From Paenibacillus sp. DCT19 (GTDB lineage Bacteria; Bacillota; Bacilli; Paenibacillales; Paenibacillaceae), in assembly GCF_003268635.1 (NCBI RefSeq), contig NZ_CP029639.1, forward strand, positions 817,501 to 881,500: a DNA stretch of 64,000 bases. The letters are read 5' to 3'. A program made the position numbers and the translations under genes. Each line of letters starts with the position of its first letter. The first letter of the stretch is position 1. The notes below the pieces were generated by a model. The model ran no database searches and was not told the origin of the DNA. It saw only the letters and a list, made by a program, of their open reading frames with translations. Below are positions 9,831 to 18,858 of this stretch, in pieces.

Positions 9831-10265
9831 ATGTTATTTTCCAAAATTTTAGTAGCTTACGATGGTTCTAAAGCTTCAAATAAAGCACTTGATCGCGCGA
9901 TTGAACTCGCCAAAGTATCACCAGATGCAGTACTGGATGTTATTCATGCTTTTGATTTCCCGCGTGTATTCATCGGTGAGGGATTGGCTCCACTGCCGCC
10001 TTCTCTCAACAATGACTATTACAATCTTGCAGTACAAACGACGGATGAAGCCAAAGAGCGAATCCAGGCTGCTGGAGTAACGGCTAATGTGGATCTGATC
10101 CAAGGAGCTGCTGCGGAAGTATTGCTTGATTTTGCAAAAGAAAACGGCTCGGACATCATTATTATTGGCAGCCGCGGGCTGGGTGGAATTCGGGAGTTTG
10201 TTCTGGGCAGTGTCAGCCATAATGTAGTACAACATGCTCAGATTCCAGTACTTATCGTTAAATAG
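9831..10265 (+). CDS. Universal stress protein (UspA family)
   Basis: This 144-residue protein forms a single Usp domain. The N-terminus LFSKILVAYDGSKASNKAL is the first beta strand and ATP-binding Asp. The C-terminal nucleotide motif G-2x-G-9x-G(S/T) is seen in GSRGLGGIREFVLGSVSHNV. It is expected to be a cytosolic dimer that binds ATP and is induced by stress or growth arrest; its precise role is unknown. AAGGAAGGGACGGG precedes the ATG. A hairpin terminator follows, so it is monocistronic. Confidence 0.92.
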   Translation: MLFSKILVAYDGSKASNKALDRAIELAKVSPDAVLDVIHAFDFPRVFIGEGLAPLPPSLNNDYYNLAVQTTDEAKERIQAAGVTANVDLIQGAAAEVLLDFAKENGSDIIIIGSRGLGGIREFVLGSVSHNVVQHAQIPVLIVK

Positions 10266-10293
10266 TGTAGAAGTGTCTAACACTTCAATGGGA

Positions 10294-10340
10294 AAAGCCG
10301 GTAGTCTTCGAGAGATTGAAGAGGAGCCGGCTTTCTTTTA
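10294..10340 (+). terminator. usp terminator
   Basis: The stem AAAGCCGG (10294-10301) / CCGGCTTT (10327-10334) is extended inside by TCTTC/GAAGA and is followed by CTTTTA. Confidence 0.8.
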
Positions 10341-10378
10341 TGGAATGAAATGGTTAGTGGAATGCCGTGAAATGAGTA

Positions 10379-10422
10379 ATTCCCGAACATTATATTTGTC
10401 AATATGTTAAATGTTCGTCTTT
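10379..10422. promoter_or_regulatory. PurR operator: two inverted PurBoxes
   Basis: Box 1 (10379-10391, ATTCCCGAACATT) matches the Bacillus PurBox AWWWCCGAACWWT at 12 of 13 positions. Box 2 (10410-10422, AATGTTCGTCTTT, opposite strand) matches at 11 of 13. They are separated by 18 nt and lie directly upstream of the -35. PurR represses purine genes and is released by PRPP. Confidence 0.8.
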
Positions 10423-10425
10423 AAG

Positions 10426-10455
10426 TTGACATTCGCTGTAGGGGATTGTTAAAAT
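10426..10455 (+). promoter_or_regulatory. Sigma-A promoter of the pur operon
   Basis: TTGACA (10426-10431), an 18-nt spacer and an extended -10 (TGT-TAAAAT, 10447-10455). Transcription would start near 10462, leaving a leader of about 400 nt that contains the riboswitch. Confidence 0.8.
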
Positions 10456-10577
10456 GTTAGATGTGTCGATCAAGTAAGAATAAGGTCGAGTAGGAACGAA
10501 TGTTGTTGAAGATTTTATTAGATTATAAACGAAGTTTGCAAGAGACTGAACCTAGAATTTTGCAATATAGAGATTTG

Positions 10578-10644
10578 CTCGTATAACGCCGGGAATAGGG
10601 CCCGGAAGTATCTACCCGGGAACCGTAAATTTCCGGACTACGAG
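10578..10644 (+). ncRNA. Guanine-class purine riboswitch aptamer
   Basis: Outer arms CTCGTA/TACGAG form P1. P2 is CCGGG/CCCGG and P3 is CCGGG/TTCCGG. J1/2 carries TATAA and J2/3 reads TATCTACC, the conserved purine-aptamer core. The specificity base in J3/1 (GACTACGAG) is C, which pairs with guanine or hypoxanthine; adenine riboswitches have T. It sits in the purE leader, so ligand binding should lower pur expression. Confidence 0.93.
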
Positions 10645-10732
10645 GAGATACGGCTGAGAGTCGCATGGAATCAACATGCGGACAGCAAGCCCCTTTTGGC
10701 ATGCCCAAATGCGGGATACGTATTTCTTGGAG

Positions 10733-10780
10733 TCCGGTGTCCGGAGAAAATGTATGTTTTCGCGGGTAGCGGATTTTTTT
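10733..10780 (+). terminator. Riboswitch expression-platform terminator
   Basis: TCCGGTGTCCGGAGAAAA (10733-10750) pairs imperfectly with TTTTCGCGGGTAGCGGA (10757-10773) around a TGTATG loop, followed by seven T. It is about 90 nt beyond the aptamer. The competing antiterminator was not resolved by eye. Confidence 0.65.
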
Positions 10781-10865
10781 GTTCCATGAGCATGAGGGTG
10801 GACACAAAAAGGAATGCTGGAACGTGACATTATCCAAAAAGCTCAGACGGGAGTTGAATGTATTC

Positions 10866-11351
10866 ATGTCAGTGCAAGTTGCTGTAATTATGGGCAGTAA
10901 GTCAGATTGGGAAACGATGAAGCATGCGTGTGAGGTGCTTGATGAGTTAGAAATCGGTTATGAGAAAAAAGTAGTATCCGCTCATCGCACACCAGATTTG
11001 ATGTTTGAGTATGCTGAGCAAGCCATTGATCGAGGATTCAAGGTCATTATTGCGGGTGCAGGCGGGGCGGCACATTTACCTGGCATGGTTGCAGCCAAAA
11101 CGATGTTGCCCGTGATCGGCGTGCCTGTGCAGTCCAAAGCATTAAACGGTCTCGATTCCCTCTTGTCCATTGTTCAGATGCCTGGCGGAATACCTGTTGC
11201 TACCGTGGCCATTGGTAAAGCTGGAGCGACGAATGCAGGTTTACTCGCTGCTCAGTTCATCGGTGCTTTTGATGAGGAAGTTCGGAACCGTGCGGAAGCT
11301 CGTAGAGAACGAATTAAACGTGAAGTGTTAGAAAGCAGTGATGAGCTATGA
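10866..11351 (+). CDS. purE: N5-CAIR mutase, class I PurE
   Basis: PurE converts N5-carboxyaminoimidazole ribonucleotide to CAIR in IMP synthesis. The 161-residue product starts [18 protein letters not shown]. It carries the substrate-binding GSKSD motif, the catalytic SAHRTPD motif (His), and [18 protein letters not shown] 10866 is the best start (GGGAG about 12 nt upstream). An in-frame TTG at 10854 is possible but too close to that site, and upstream codons run into the riboswitch terminator. This is the first gene of the operon. It ends in a 4-nt ATGA overlap with purK, its functional partner. Confidence 0.95.
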   Translation: MSVQVAVIMGSKSDWETMKHACEVLDELEIGYEKKVVSAHRTPDLMFEYAEQAIDRGFKVIIAGAGGAAHLPGMVAAKTMLPVIGVPVQSKALNGLDSLLSIVQMPGGIPVATVAIGKAGATNAGLLAAQFIGAFDEEVRNRAEARRERIKREVLESSDEL

Positions 11352-12549
11352 TGATGCCTAATAAGCAGTCAGAAGCGACTAGCGAAGCCAAACGTGTACT
11401 GCTTCCTGGACGGACCACGATAGGTATTCTGGGGGCGGTCAGCTCGGACGTATGCTAACGTTGTCTGGAACGGCGATGGGGTATCGATTTGTAACGCTTG
11501 ATCCTGTTGCAGATGCACCTTGTGGACAAGTTGCCCGTCAGATTGAAGCGGGTTATGACGACGAAGCTGCTGCTAGGAAATTGGCGGAGCAATGCGACGT
11601 AATTACGTACGAGTTTGAAAATGTGGATGCTGGTGTTGCCGCTCTTCTGGAGCGTGAATCGTACGTACCACAGGGAAGTACACTACTGTATACCACGCAG
11701 CATCGTTTACGTGAGAAGCGGGCTATTGAGGCGGCAGGTGTGCGCGTTGCACCTTATCGTGAGATTACCAATTTGGATACAATGCAAGCGGCTGTTCGAG
11801 AACTAGGTGTCCCGTGTGTACTGAAGACGGTAACCGGTGGGTATGATGGCAAAGGCCAGCGAGTTATTCGCGAGGTTAGTCAAGCGGTTGAAGCTTATGA
11901 AGAGCTTGCCTCCACAGGTGCGGAATTGGTGCTGGAGCAGTTCATTAAGTTTGATTGCGAGATCTCGGTTGTGGTTGCACGTAGTACACAGGGGGAGATC
12001 AAAACGTTCCCGGTAGCCGAGAACATTCATGTGAACAACATTCTGCATACGTCCATTGTACCTGCAAGGGTACCAACGGAGATCCAGTTAGAGGCACAGA
12101 GACTGGCGGCAGCTGTTGCAGAATCGATGCAGGCGGTCGGCTTGCTCGCAGTTGAGTTATTTGTAGCAGCGGATGGAAGACTTTATGTGAATGAGCTAGC
12201 TCCAAGACCACATAATTCGGGGCATTATACTATGGAAGCTTGTGCAACTTCACAGTTTGAACAGCATATTCGTGCCATTTGTGGATTGCCGCTTGGAGAT
12301 ACAACACTGTTAAGTCCTGTGGTTATGGTCAATGTGCTTGGCGAGCACCTGGAAGGGGTCATCGATCGGATGGGTCAATCAGACGCAGAAGCGATGGAAC
12401 TCGGGGTTATTCCCAAGCTTCATATATATGGTAAAACTGAAGCGAAAACAGGCAGAAAGATGGGGCATGTCAATCTGCTCTGTCAGGATGTCGAAGAAGG
12501 ATTGCAATGGATTGAACAAACTAATCTCTGGAGGAATATAAATTCATGA
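11348..12549 (+). CDS. purK: N5-CAIR synthetase (one apparent single-base frameshift)
   Basis: PurK carboxylates AIR with ATP and bicarbonate to give the PurE substrate. It is an ATP-grasp enzyme: [14 protein letters not shown] is the ATP loop, [17 protein letters not shown] the central strand and [18 protein letters not shown] the metal-binding end. Translation should begin at ATG 11348, overlapping the purE stop. The frame breaks in the G run at 11431-11435; one added G restores [16 protein letters not shown], the invariant N-terminal motif. Repaired length is about 400 residues. The leader before TIGILGGG is about 25 residues, somewhat long, and there are three consecutive ATGs to choose from. 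The 3' end overlaps purB by ATGA. Confidence 0.93.
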
Positions 12550-13844
12550 TCGAACGTTATAGCAGACCCGAAATGAGAGCCATCTGGACGGAAGAGAACA
12601 AATTCAAGTCATGGCTGGAAGTTGAAATTTGTGCATGTGAAGCATGGGCAGAGCTTGGTGTTATCCCAAAAGAAGAAGCAGCATTGCTTCGTCAGAACGC
12701 ATCTTTTGACATCGATCGCATCTATGAGATTGAACAAGAAACACGGCATGATGTTATCGCATTTACACGTACTGTATCGGAAAGTCTTGGCGCGGAGCGG
12801 AAATGGGTACACTACGGACTGACTTCTACAGATGTAGTAGATACGGCGCTGGGATATGTCCTTCGTCAAGCCAATGAGATTCTGGAACGCGATATTGTGA
12901 ACTTCATTGAAATTCTGCGTGAGAAAGCACTGGCATATCAGCACACACCAATGATGGGACGTACACACGGGGTGCATGCGGAGCCAACAACGTTTGGTTT
13001 GAAAATGGCATTGTGGCATGAAGAGATGAAGCGTAACCTGGAGCGTTTCCGCCATGCGGCAGACGGCGTACAGTTCGGTAAAATCTCCGGTGCAGTTGGA
13101 ACGTATGCAAACATCGATCCATTCGTTGAGGAGTTTGTCTGCGAGAAGCTGGGAACAAAGCCTGCGCCAATCTCTACACAAACATTGCAACGTGACCGTC
13201 ATGCGGAATACATGGCAACACTGGCATTGGTCGCAACTTCCCTGGACAAGTTTGCTACAGAAGTGCGTGCACTGCAAAAGAGTGAGTTCCGTGAAGTGGA
13301 AGAGGCATTCGCTAAAGGTCAAAAAGGATCCTCTGCAATGCCGCATAAACGCAATCCAATTGGTAGTGAAAACATCTCAGGTCTGTCCCGCGTCATTCGC
13401 GGACATATGGTATCAGCTTATGAGAACGTAACGCTCTGGCATGAGCGTGATATCTCGCATTCTTCCGTAGAGCGCGTGATCCTGCCTGATGCAACGATGT
13501 TGCTGAACTACATGCTGAACCGCTTCGGTAACATCGTGAAAAACTTGACGGTATTCCCAGAGAACATGAAACGCAACATGGAGCGCACCTTTGGCGTACC
13601 GTTCTCGGGTCGCGTGATGACGAAGCTGATCGACAAAGGCTTCAGCCGTGAGCAAGCGTACGATACGGTGCAACCACGTGCGATGCAAGCATGGGAAGAG
13701 CAAAGACAGTTCCAGGACATCGTGAAGTCTACACCTGAAATTACAGAAGTGCTGAGCGAGGAAGAAATCGCAGATGCATTCAACCCATCATGGCACCTGA
13801 AGCATGTAGATACCATCTTCAAAAAGCTTGGTTTAAACGACTAA
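12546..13844 (+). CDS. purB: Adenylosuccinate lyase
   Basis: PurB removes fumarate from SAICAR (IMP branch) and from adenylosuccinate (AMP branch). The 432-residue protein is of normal length and carries the fumarase/aspartase signature [19 protein letters not shown] with the flexible catalytic-Ser loop. His residues are in [10 protein letters not shown] and [28 protein letters not shown] lies ahead of ATG 12546, which overlaps the purK stop. A large palindromic element separates it from purC. Confidence 0.97.
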   Translation: MIERYSRPEMRAIWTEENKFKSWLEVEICACEAWAELGVIPKEEAALLRQNASFDIDRIYEIEQETRHDVIAFTRTVSESLGAERKWVHYGLTSTDVVDTALGYVLRQANEILERDIVNFIEILREKALAYQHTPMMGRTHGVHAEPTTFGLKMALWHEEMKRNLERFRHAADGVQFGKISGAVGTYANIDPFVEEFVCEKLGTKPAPISTQTLQRDRHAEYMATLALVATSLDKFATEVRALQKSEFREVEEAFAKGQKGSSAMPHKRNPIGSENISGLSRVIRGHMVSAYENVTLWHERDISHSSVERVILPDATMLLNYMLNRFGNIVKNLTVFPENMKRNMERTFGVPFSGRVMTKLIDKGFSREQAYDTVQPRAMQAWEEQRQFQDIVKSTPEITEVLSEEEIADAFNPSWHLKHVDTIFKKLGLND

Positions 13845-13854
13845 TACTCATCCT

Positions 13855-14049
13855 AAAAATAAGTTGAATATGTGTTCACGCTGAAACGGAGAAGGCAGAA
13901 TAAAACCTGGAGAAGCGAAGCGGTCGCCTTTATTCCCGGATTTTCACTTTGGAAAAGTGATTATAAAAAAATCTGGGAATAACAGCGATCGTAAGGTTGT
14001 TCTGCATTCGAAGTGTCCACGCGTGATATGGGGAATTCAACTTATTTTT
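13855..14049. repeat. Palindromic interspersed element, copy 1 (purB-purC)
   Basis: A 195-nt element bounded by a perfect 15-bp terminal inverted repeat (AAAAATAAGTTGAAT, 13855-13869, and its complement, 14035-14049). Inside are nested complementary arms: GCAGAATAAAACCT with AGGTTGTTCTGC, TTATTCCCGGATTT with AAATCTGGGAATAA, and a central CACTTTGGAAAAGTG. The core GAAGCGAAGCGGTCGCCTTTA and ATAACAGCGATCG recur in the other copies. It has no coding capacity and fills the purB-purC gap. Confidence 0.8.
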
Positions 14050-14076
14050 ATATCTCCTGAAAGAAGGTGAGCCAAC

Positions 14077-14955
14077 ATGGCGTTGTCCACTGCGGCGGAT
14101 CTCGTTAAAGCTCCTTTGTTATATAAAGGAAAAGTACGTGAATTGTACGATCTGGGTGAACATTTTTTGATCGTAGTTACAGACCGAATTTCTGCCTTTG
14201 ACTATGTGTTAGAACCTGCGGTTCCTGAAAAGGGCAATGTGCTCAATAAGCTTAGTAGTTACTGGTTTGAGCTGACGGGCGATATGATGGAAAATCACGT
14301 TGTTCATACGGATGTGAACCGGTTGGGAGACATTGTAACTGATCCTGAACTGCTCAAAGACCGCATCATGGTTACCCGCAAAGCGGAGCGTATTGATATC
14401 GAATGCGTCGTACGTGGATATATCACCGGGGGCGGCTGGAGACAATATGAGAATAGCGGTGAGGTCAACGGTATTACATTGCCAGAAGGACTTCGCAAAA
14501 ACGCCAAGCTAGATTGTCCGATCTTCACACCAGCAGCCAAAAACGACGTTGGACATGACGAAGACATTCCAATGGATCGCATGAAGGAACTGGTTGGAGA
14601 CGCGCTCGCCATCGAGCTTCAGGAAAAAAGCCTGCGCTTGTACGAATTCGCTCGTGATTACTGTGATCAGCGAGGTATCATCTTAGCAGATTGCAAGTTT
14701 GAATTCGGTATGGTGGATGGCAAAGTCATTCTGATTGACGAAATTTTTACGCCAGACGCTTCCCGCTTCTGGGCTAAAGAAAACTATGCGCTTGATATTG
14801 AAATCGACAGCATGGACAAAGAACCGGTTCGTACGTATCTTGCTGGTACGGATTGGGACAAAAACAGCCAGCCAGATCCATTGCCTGAGCAGGTTGTGGA
14901 GGCAACAACTGCAAGATACGTCGATATCTATAATCGTTTAACAAGTAGTGTTTGA
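14077..14955 (+). CDS. purC: SAICAR synthetase
   Basis: PurC joins aspartate to CAIR with ATP. Visible motifs are LLYKGKVRELYDLGEHFLIV (N-terminal ATP fold), TDRISAFDYVL, VRGYITGGGWRQYE, and the second SAICAR signature in LADCKFEFGMV and LIDEIFTPDASRFW. At 292 residues it is about 50 longer than B. subtilis PurC (about 240). It has the extended C-terminus (DKEPVRTYLAGTDWD onward) seen in longer PurC types. AAAGAAGGTGAGC precedes the ATG. The gene is not overlapped by its neighbours and has repeat-rich DNA on both sides. Confidence 0.95.
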   Translation: MALSTAADLVKAPLLYKGKVRELYDLGEHFLIVVTDRISAFDYVLEPAVPEKGNVLNKLSSYWFELTGDMMENHVVHTDVNRLGDIVTDPELLKDRIMVTRKAERIDIECVVRGYITGGGWRQYENSGEVNGITLPEGLRKNAKLDCPIFTPAAKNDVGHDEDIPMDRMKELVGDALAIELQEKSLRLYEFARDYCDQRGIILADCKFEFGMVDGKVILIDEIFTPDASRFWAKENYALDIEIDSMDKEPVRTYLAGTDWDKNSQPDPLPEQVVEATTARYVDIYNRLTSSV

Positions 14956-14983
14956 GGCAAGCTCCTGGAAAGTTTGGGTAAGG

Positions 14984-15319
14984 TGACGTTTGGTGCGAGC
15001 TACGGGAAAGTTTGGCTTTCGATCGCTGTTGCCCCCGGAATGCTTGGATTGGAATCCTTTTTTCAAAAGGAAGCATTCCGGTTGCAAAGGCGAACGCTTT
15101 CGCTTCTCCAGCTCAAATCTTTCCCTCCGCCAGTCTCAAACTGGTGAAGGATGACGTTTGGTGCAAGCTATGGGAAAGTTTGGCTTTCGATCGCTGTTGC
15201 CCCCGGAATGCTTGGATTGGAATCCTTTTTTCAAAAGGAAGCATTCCGGTTGCAAAGGCGAACGCTTTCGCTTCTCCAGCTCAAATCTTTCCTTCCGCCA
15301 GTCCCAAACTGGGGGGAGG
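14984..15319. repeat. Tandem duplication (2 x 168 bp) of a degenerate palindromic element
   Basis: Two head-to-tail units (14984-15151 and 15152-15319), nearly identical, start TGACGTTTGGTGC. Each carries the inverted-orientation family core CGATCGCTGTTGCCCCCGG with AAAGGCGAACGCTTTCGCTTC. Each also has an internal hairpin, CCGGAATGCTT/AAGCATTCCGG. The terminal TIR of the intact copies is missing. The 168-bp period is divisible by three, so long spurious frames run through. Confidence 0.8.
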
Positions 15320-15467
15320 TAGTATTAAATAGGTTTCCTCAGATATGGAAACCTATAAAGGTGAAGACATTCAATTTATGTTACACATGTATCCTTGTTA
15401 ACCAAAGCCAACGTAGTGGTTAAGATCTCAACCACTACTAACCGTGCAACGTAAAAGGTTTAGGCCT

Positions 15468-15649
15468 TTAAAAAAGCGCCGTAGGATCAGGCGGAGGGGC
15501 GGAATTGTTCGTAAAGGAGCGAAGCGTTCGCCTTTGTCCCCGGGTTTTGACCGCAGAGCGGGCTAAACAAATCAGAAAACCTGGGGACAACAGCGACCTG
15601 CAGAACAATCCGCCCCGGAGCCACCACCTAAGGCTAACTATTTTTTTAA
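15468..15649. repeat. Palindromic interspersed element, copy 3 (purC-purS)
   Basis: Outer arms TTAAAAAA...TTTTTTTAA and GCCGTAGG...CCTAAGGC enclose GGGGCGGAATTGTTC / GAACAATCCGCCCC. The inner family core is GGAGCGAAGCGTTCGCCTTTGTCCCCGG with CTGGGGACAACAGCGA. It is diverged from copies 1 and 4 in its outer arms but keeps the same layout. It ends 50 nt before purS. Confidence 0.7.
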
Positions 15650-15698
15650 CAGCATAAAGCATTTATCCCGTTCATTACTGAGGAGGAACATAAGGATC

Positions 15699-15944
15699 AT
15701 GATTAAAGCAACCGTATATGTCACTATTAAGCAAAGCGTACTCGACCCGCAAGGCGTAGCAGTTCAAGGAGCCCTACATTCGATGGGATTCAATGAAGTT
15801 GAAAGTGTACGGATCGGTAAAGTCATGGAACTGAACCTGGATACGACAGATCGTGTAGAAGCGGAGAAACGATTGAAAGTGATGTGTGAGAAGCTGCTCG
15901 CGAACACCGTTGTTGAAGATTACCGCTACGAATTGGAGGGTTAA
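15699..15944 (+). CDS. purS: FGAM synthase subunit PurS
   Basis: PurS is the small bridging subunit of the three-part PurSQL formylglycinamidine ribonucleotide synthase. The 81-residue protein shows the family pattern [35 protein letters not shown] and a C-terminal [28 protein letters not shown] precedes ATG 15699. It starts a tightly packed block purS-Q-L-F. The purQ start lies 4 nt after its stop. Confidence 0.96.
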   Translation: MIKATVYVTIKQSVLDPQGVAVQGALHSMGFNEVESVRIGKVMELNLDTTDRVEAEKRLKVMCEKLLANTVVEDYRYELEG

Positions 15945-15948
15945 TCTC

Positions 15949-16638
15949 ATGAAATTTGCAGTTCTTGTGTTCCCTGGCTCCAACTGCGACATCGACTGTT
16001 ACAAGGCAGTAGAAGACGCGATTGGACAAGAGGTTGATTATGTATGGCACACGGCTACAGATCTATCGGCTTATGATTGCATTCTGGTTCCAGGTGGTTT
16101 CTCGTATGGTGACTACCTGCGTTGCGGCGCCATTTCCCGTTTCGCACCTGTAATGAACGAGGTAGCCAAAGCTGCTGAACAAGGTAAATATGTTCTGGGC
16201 ATTTGTAACGGATTCCAGATCCTGACTGAAGCTGGTTTGCTTCCAGGTGCGTTGATCCGTAACACATCCCTGAAATTCCGTTGTCATGATACCGTATTGA
16301 AAGTAGTCAATGCAGATACACCATTTACACGTGACTATACGCAAGATGAAGAGATTATTATTCCGATTGCACACGGTGAAGGAAACTATTATTGCGATGA
16401 TGCAACACTTGCAAGCTTGCAAGCGAACAACCAAATCGTATTTACGTATGGTAGCAATCCGAATGGTTCCCTTGGTGATATCGCGGGAATCAGCAATATC
16501 GGTGGAAACGTGGTCGGCATGATGCCGCATCCAGAGCGCGCAGTAGATTCATTGCTCGGCTCAGAAGACGGCAAACGTATGTTTACATCTATTTTGAAAG
16601 CATGGAGGGATAAGCATGACGCAGCAGCTATCCGCTAA
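15949..16638 (+). CDS. purQ: FGAM synthase glutaminase subunit PurQ
   Basis: PurQ is a class I glutamine amidotransferase that supplies ammonia to PurL. The 229-residue protein has the nucleophile Cys in [14 protein letters not shown], preceded by [15 protein letters not shown], and the His-Glu pair in [10 protein letters not shown]. Translation starts at ATG 15949 ([14 protein letters not shown]), with AATTGGAGGG in the end of purS as ribosome binding site. A longer frame from 15886 would lie inside purS. It overlaps purL by 23 nt. Confidence 0.96.
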   Translation: MKFAVLVFPGSNCDIDCYKAVEDAIGQEVDYVWHTATDLSAYDCILVPGGFSYGDYLRCGAISRFAPVMNEVAKAAEQGKYVLGICNGFQILTEAGLLPGALIRNTSLKFRCHDTVLKVVNADTPFTRDYTQDEEIIIPIAHGEGNYYCDDATLASLQANNQIVFTYGSNPNGSLGDIAGISNIGGNVVGMMPHPERAVDSLLGSEDGKRMFTSILKAWRDKHDAAAIR

Positions 16639-18858
16639 GGAACCGACAGCAGAACAGGTCGCAGAACATAAACTTTACGCCCAAATGGGTGTGTCGGACA
16701 GTGAATATGAGCTGATCTGTGAATTCATGGGACGCCAGCCAAACTACACAGAGATTGGTGTCTTCAGTGTAATGTGGTCTGAACACTGTGCATACAAAAA
16801 TTCCAAACCACTCTTGCGTCGCTTCCCAACAAGTGGCCCGCGTGTCCTGATGGGACCGGGTGAAGGTGCGGGTATCGTCGATATCGGTGATAACCAAGCC
16901 GTTGTTTTCAAAATTGAAAGCCATAACCACCCTTCCGCAGTTGAGCCTTACCAAGGCGCGGCGACAGGTGTAGGCGGCATTATCCGTGATATTTTCTCCA
17001 TGGGTGCTAGACCTGTTGCATTGCTGAACTCTCTACGTTTCGGCAAGCTGGAGAGCGATCGCGTTAAATATCTGTTCGAGCATGTTGTAGCAGGTATTGC
17101 TGGATATGGTAACTGTATCGGTATTCCTACCGTTGCGGGTGAAGTGATGTTTGACGAGAGCTACGAAGGTAACCCACTGGTTAACGCCATGTGTGTGGGT
17201 CTGATTGATCATGATAAAATTCAGCGCGGTGTAGCTAAAGGTGTAGGTAACCCGGTGTATTATGTTGGGCCGCCAACAGGCCGTGATGGTATTCACGGTG
17301 CAACCTTTGCTTCGGTTGAATTGACAGAAGAGTCTGAATCTCAACGGACAGCCGTTCAAGTCGGTGATCCATTCATGGAGAAGCTGGTTATGGAATCCTG
17401 TCTGGAATTGATCGACACAGGCATCGTGCTGGGTATTCAGGATATGGGTGCAGCAGGTCTGACGTGCTCCAGTGCGGAGATGGCAAGTAAAGCAGGTAAC
17501 GGTCTAGAGCTGTATCTGGATCAGGTGCCACAGCGTGAAGAAGGCATGACCCTTACGAAATGATGCTTTCTGAGTCTCAGGAGCGGATGCTGTTCGTGGT
17601 TGAGCCGAAGGATGAAGCACAGGCGCTGGAAATCTTTGAACGCTGGGGCGTAATTTGTGCCAAGGTTGGTAAAGTTACGGATGATGGTCGTCTGAAACTG
17701 ATCCACCATGGCGAAGTGGTTGGCGATATGCCAGTAACGGCACTGGTTGACGAATGTCCTGTATATGACAAGCCATCTTCTGTACCTGCGTACTATGAAG
17801 CGAGTGCTTCCATCGACACGCTTCGTTACGACGAAGTGTCGGATCTTGGTGGCGCATTGAAACAAGTACTGGCTTCACCAACGGTGGCTAGTAAGAAGTG
17901 GGTATACGATCAATACGATTACATGGTGCGTACAAGCACAGCCGTTCGTCCAGGTTCGGATGCAGCGGTGGTGACAATTCGCGGAACGCGCAAAGGTCTG
18001 GCGATGACAACGGATTGTAACGGACGTTATGTATATCTTGATCCAGAAGTGGGCGGAAGAATTGCGGTGAGTGAAGCTGCGCGTAACATTGTATGTTCTG
18101 GTGCAGAGCCACTTGCAATTACGGACAACCTGAACTTCGGTAACCCGGAGAAACCAGATATTTTCTGGCAGATGGAAAAAGCAGTCGACGGTATGGCGGA
18201 AGCTTGTCGCGTATTGGATACACCAGTCATCGGCGGTAACGTAAGTTTGTACAATGAAAACGCCAAAGGCTCCATCTATCCAACGCCAGTTGTCGGTATG
18301 GTAGGTCTCGTTCATGATACGGATCATATTACGACACAAGCCTTCAAATCCGAAGGAGATGTCATCATCCTTCTCGGTGACACGAAAGCTGAACTGGGCG
18401 GCAGCGAGCTGCAATACGCCGTTCATGGTCAGACAGAAGGCCGTCCGCCAGAGTTGAACTTGCAGACGGAAAAAGCGTTGCTTAGCACCGTGCTCGAAGC
18501 GATTCAATCTGGACTTGTTCGTTCAGCACATGACTTGTCTGAGGGTGGTCTAGCGGTTGCTTTGGCTGAGTCTTGCATCAGCGGTAACGTAGGTGCACAA
18601 GTGAACGTGGAAACTACACTTCGCGGTGATCATGCACTCTTCAGTGAAAGCCAATCCCGTATTTTGCTATCGGCTTCGCCGGAGCAAGCAGGTAAGCTTG
18701 AAGCGTTTGTTCGTGAACGCGGTGTGCCTGTAGCTGTGATTGGACGTGTAGAAGGAAGTAATCTTACGATTGAATTGAACGGAAGATCAGCTGTGAACGA
18801 ACCCGTAGGAGGTTTGACTCAGGTCTGGGAGGATGCGATTCCATGTCTCATGAACTGA
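16616..18858 (+). CDS. purL: FGAM synthase PurL, small type (one apparent frameshift)
   Basis: PurL is the ATP-dependent synthetase subunit converting FGAR to FGAM with PurS and PurQ. Motifs include [36 protein letters not shown] and [15 protein letters not shown] in the first half, and [15 protein letters not shown] and [12 protein letters not shown] in the second. The frame breaks in the C run at 17550-17552; adding one C restores [18 protein letters not shown]. The repaired product is about 747 residues, right for the small PurL. The start within purQ follows AAAGCATGGAGGG. It overlaps purF by 16 nt. Confidence 0.95.

Noticed and set aside
12609..13346. 245-residue frame antisense to purB
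   Set aside because: It shadows purB. The Cys/His/Phe-rich composition is typical of the complementary frame, and purB itself is unambiguous.
15012..15332. 106-residue frame with an internal duplicate
   Set aside because: It lies wholly within the tandem 168-bp repeat units; the duplicated residues simply reflect the DNA repeat whose period is a multiple of three. There is no ribosome binding site.
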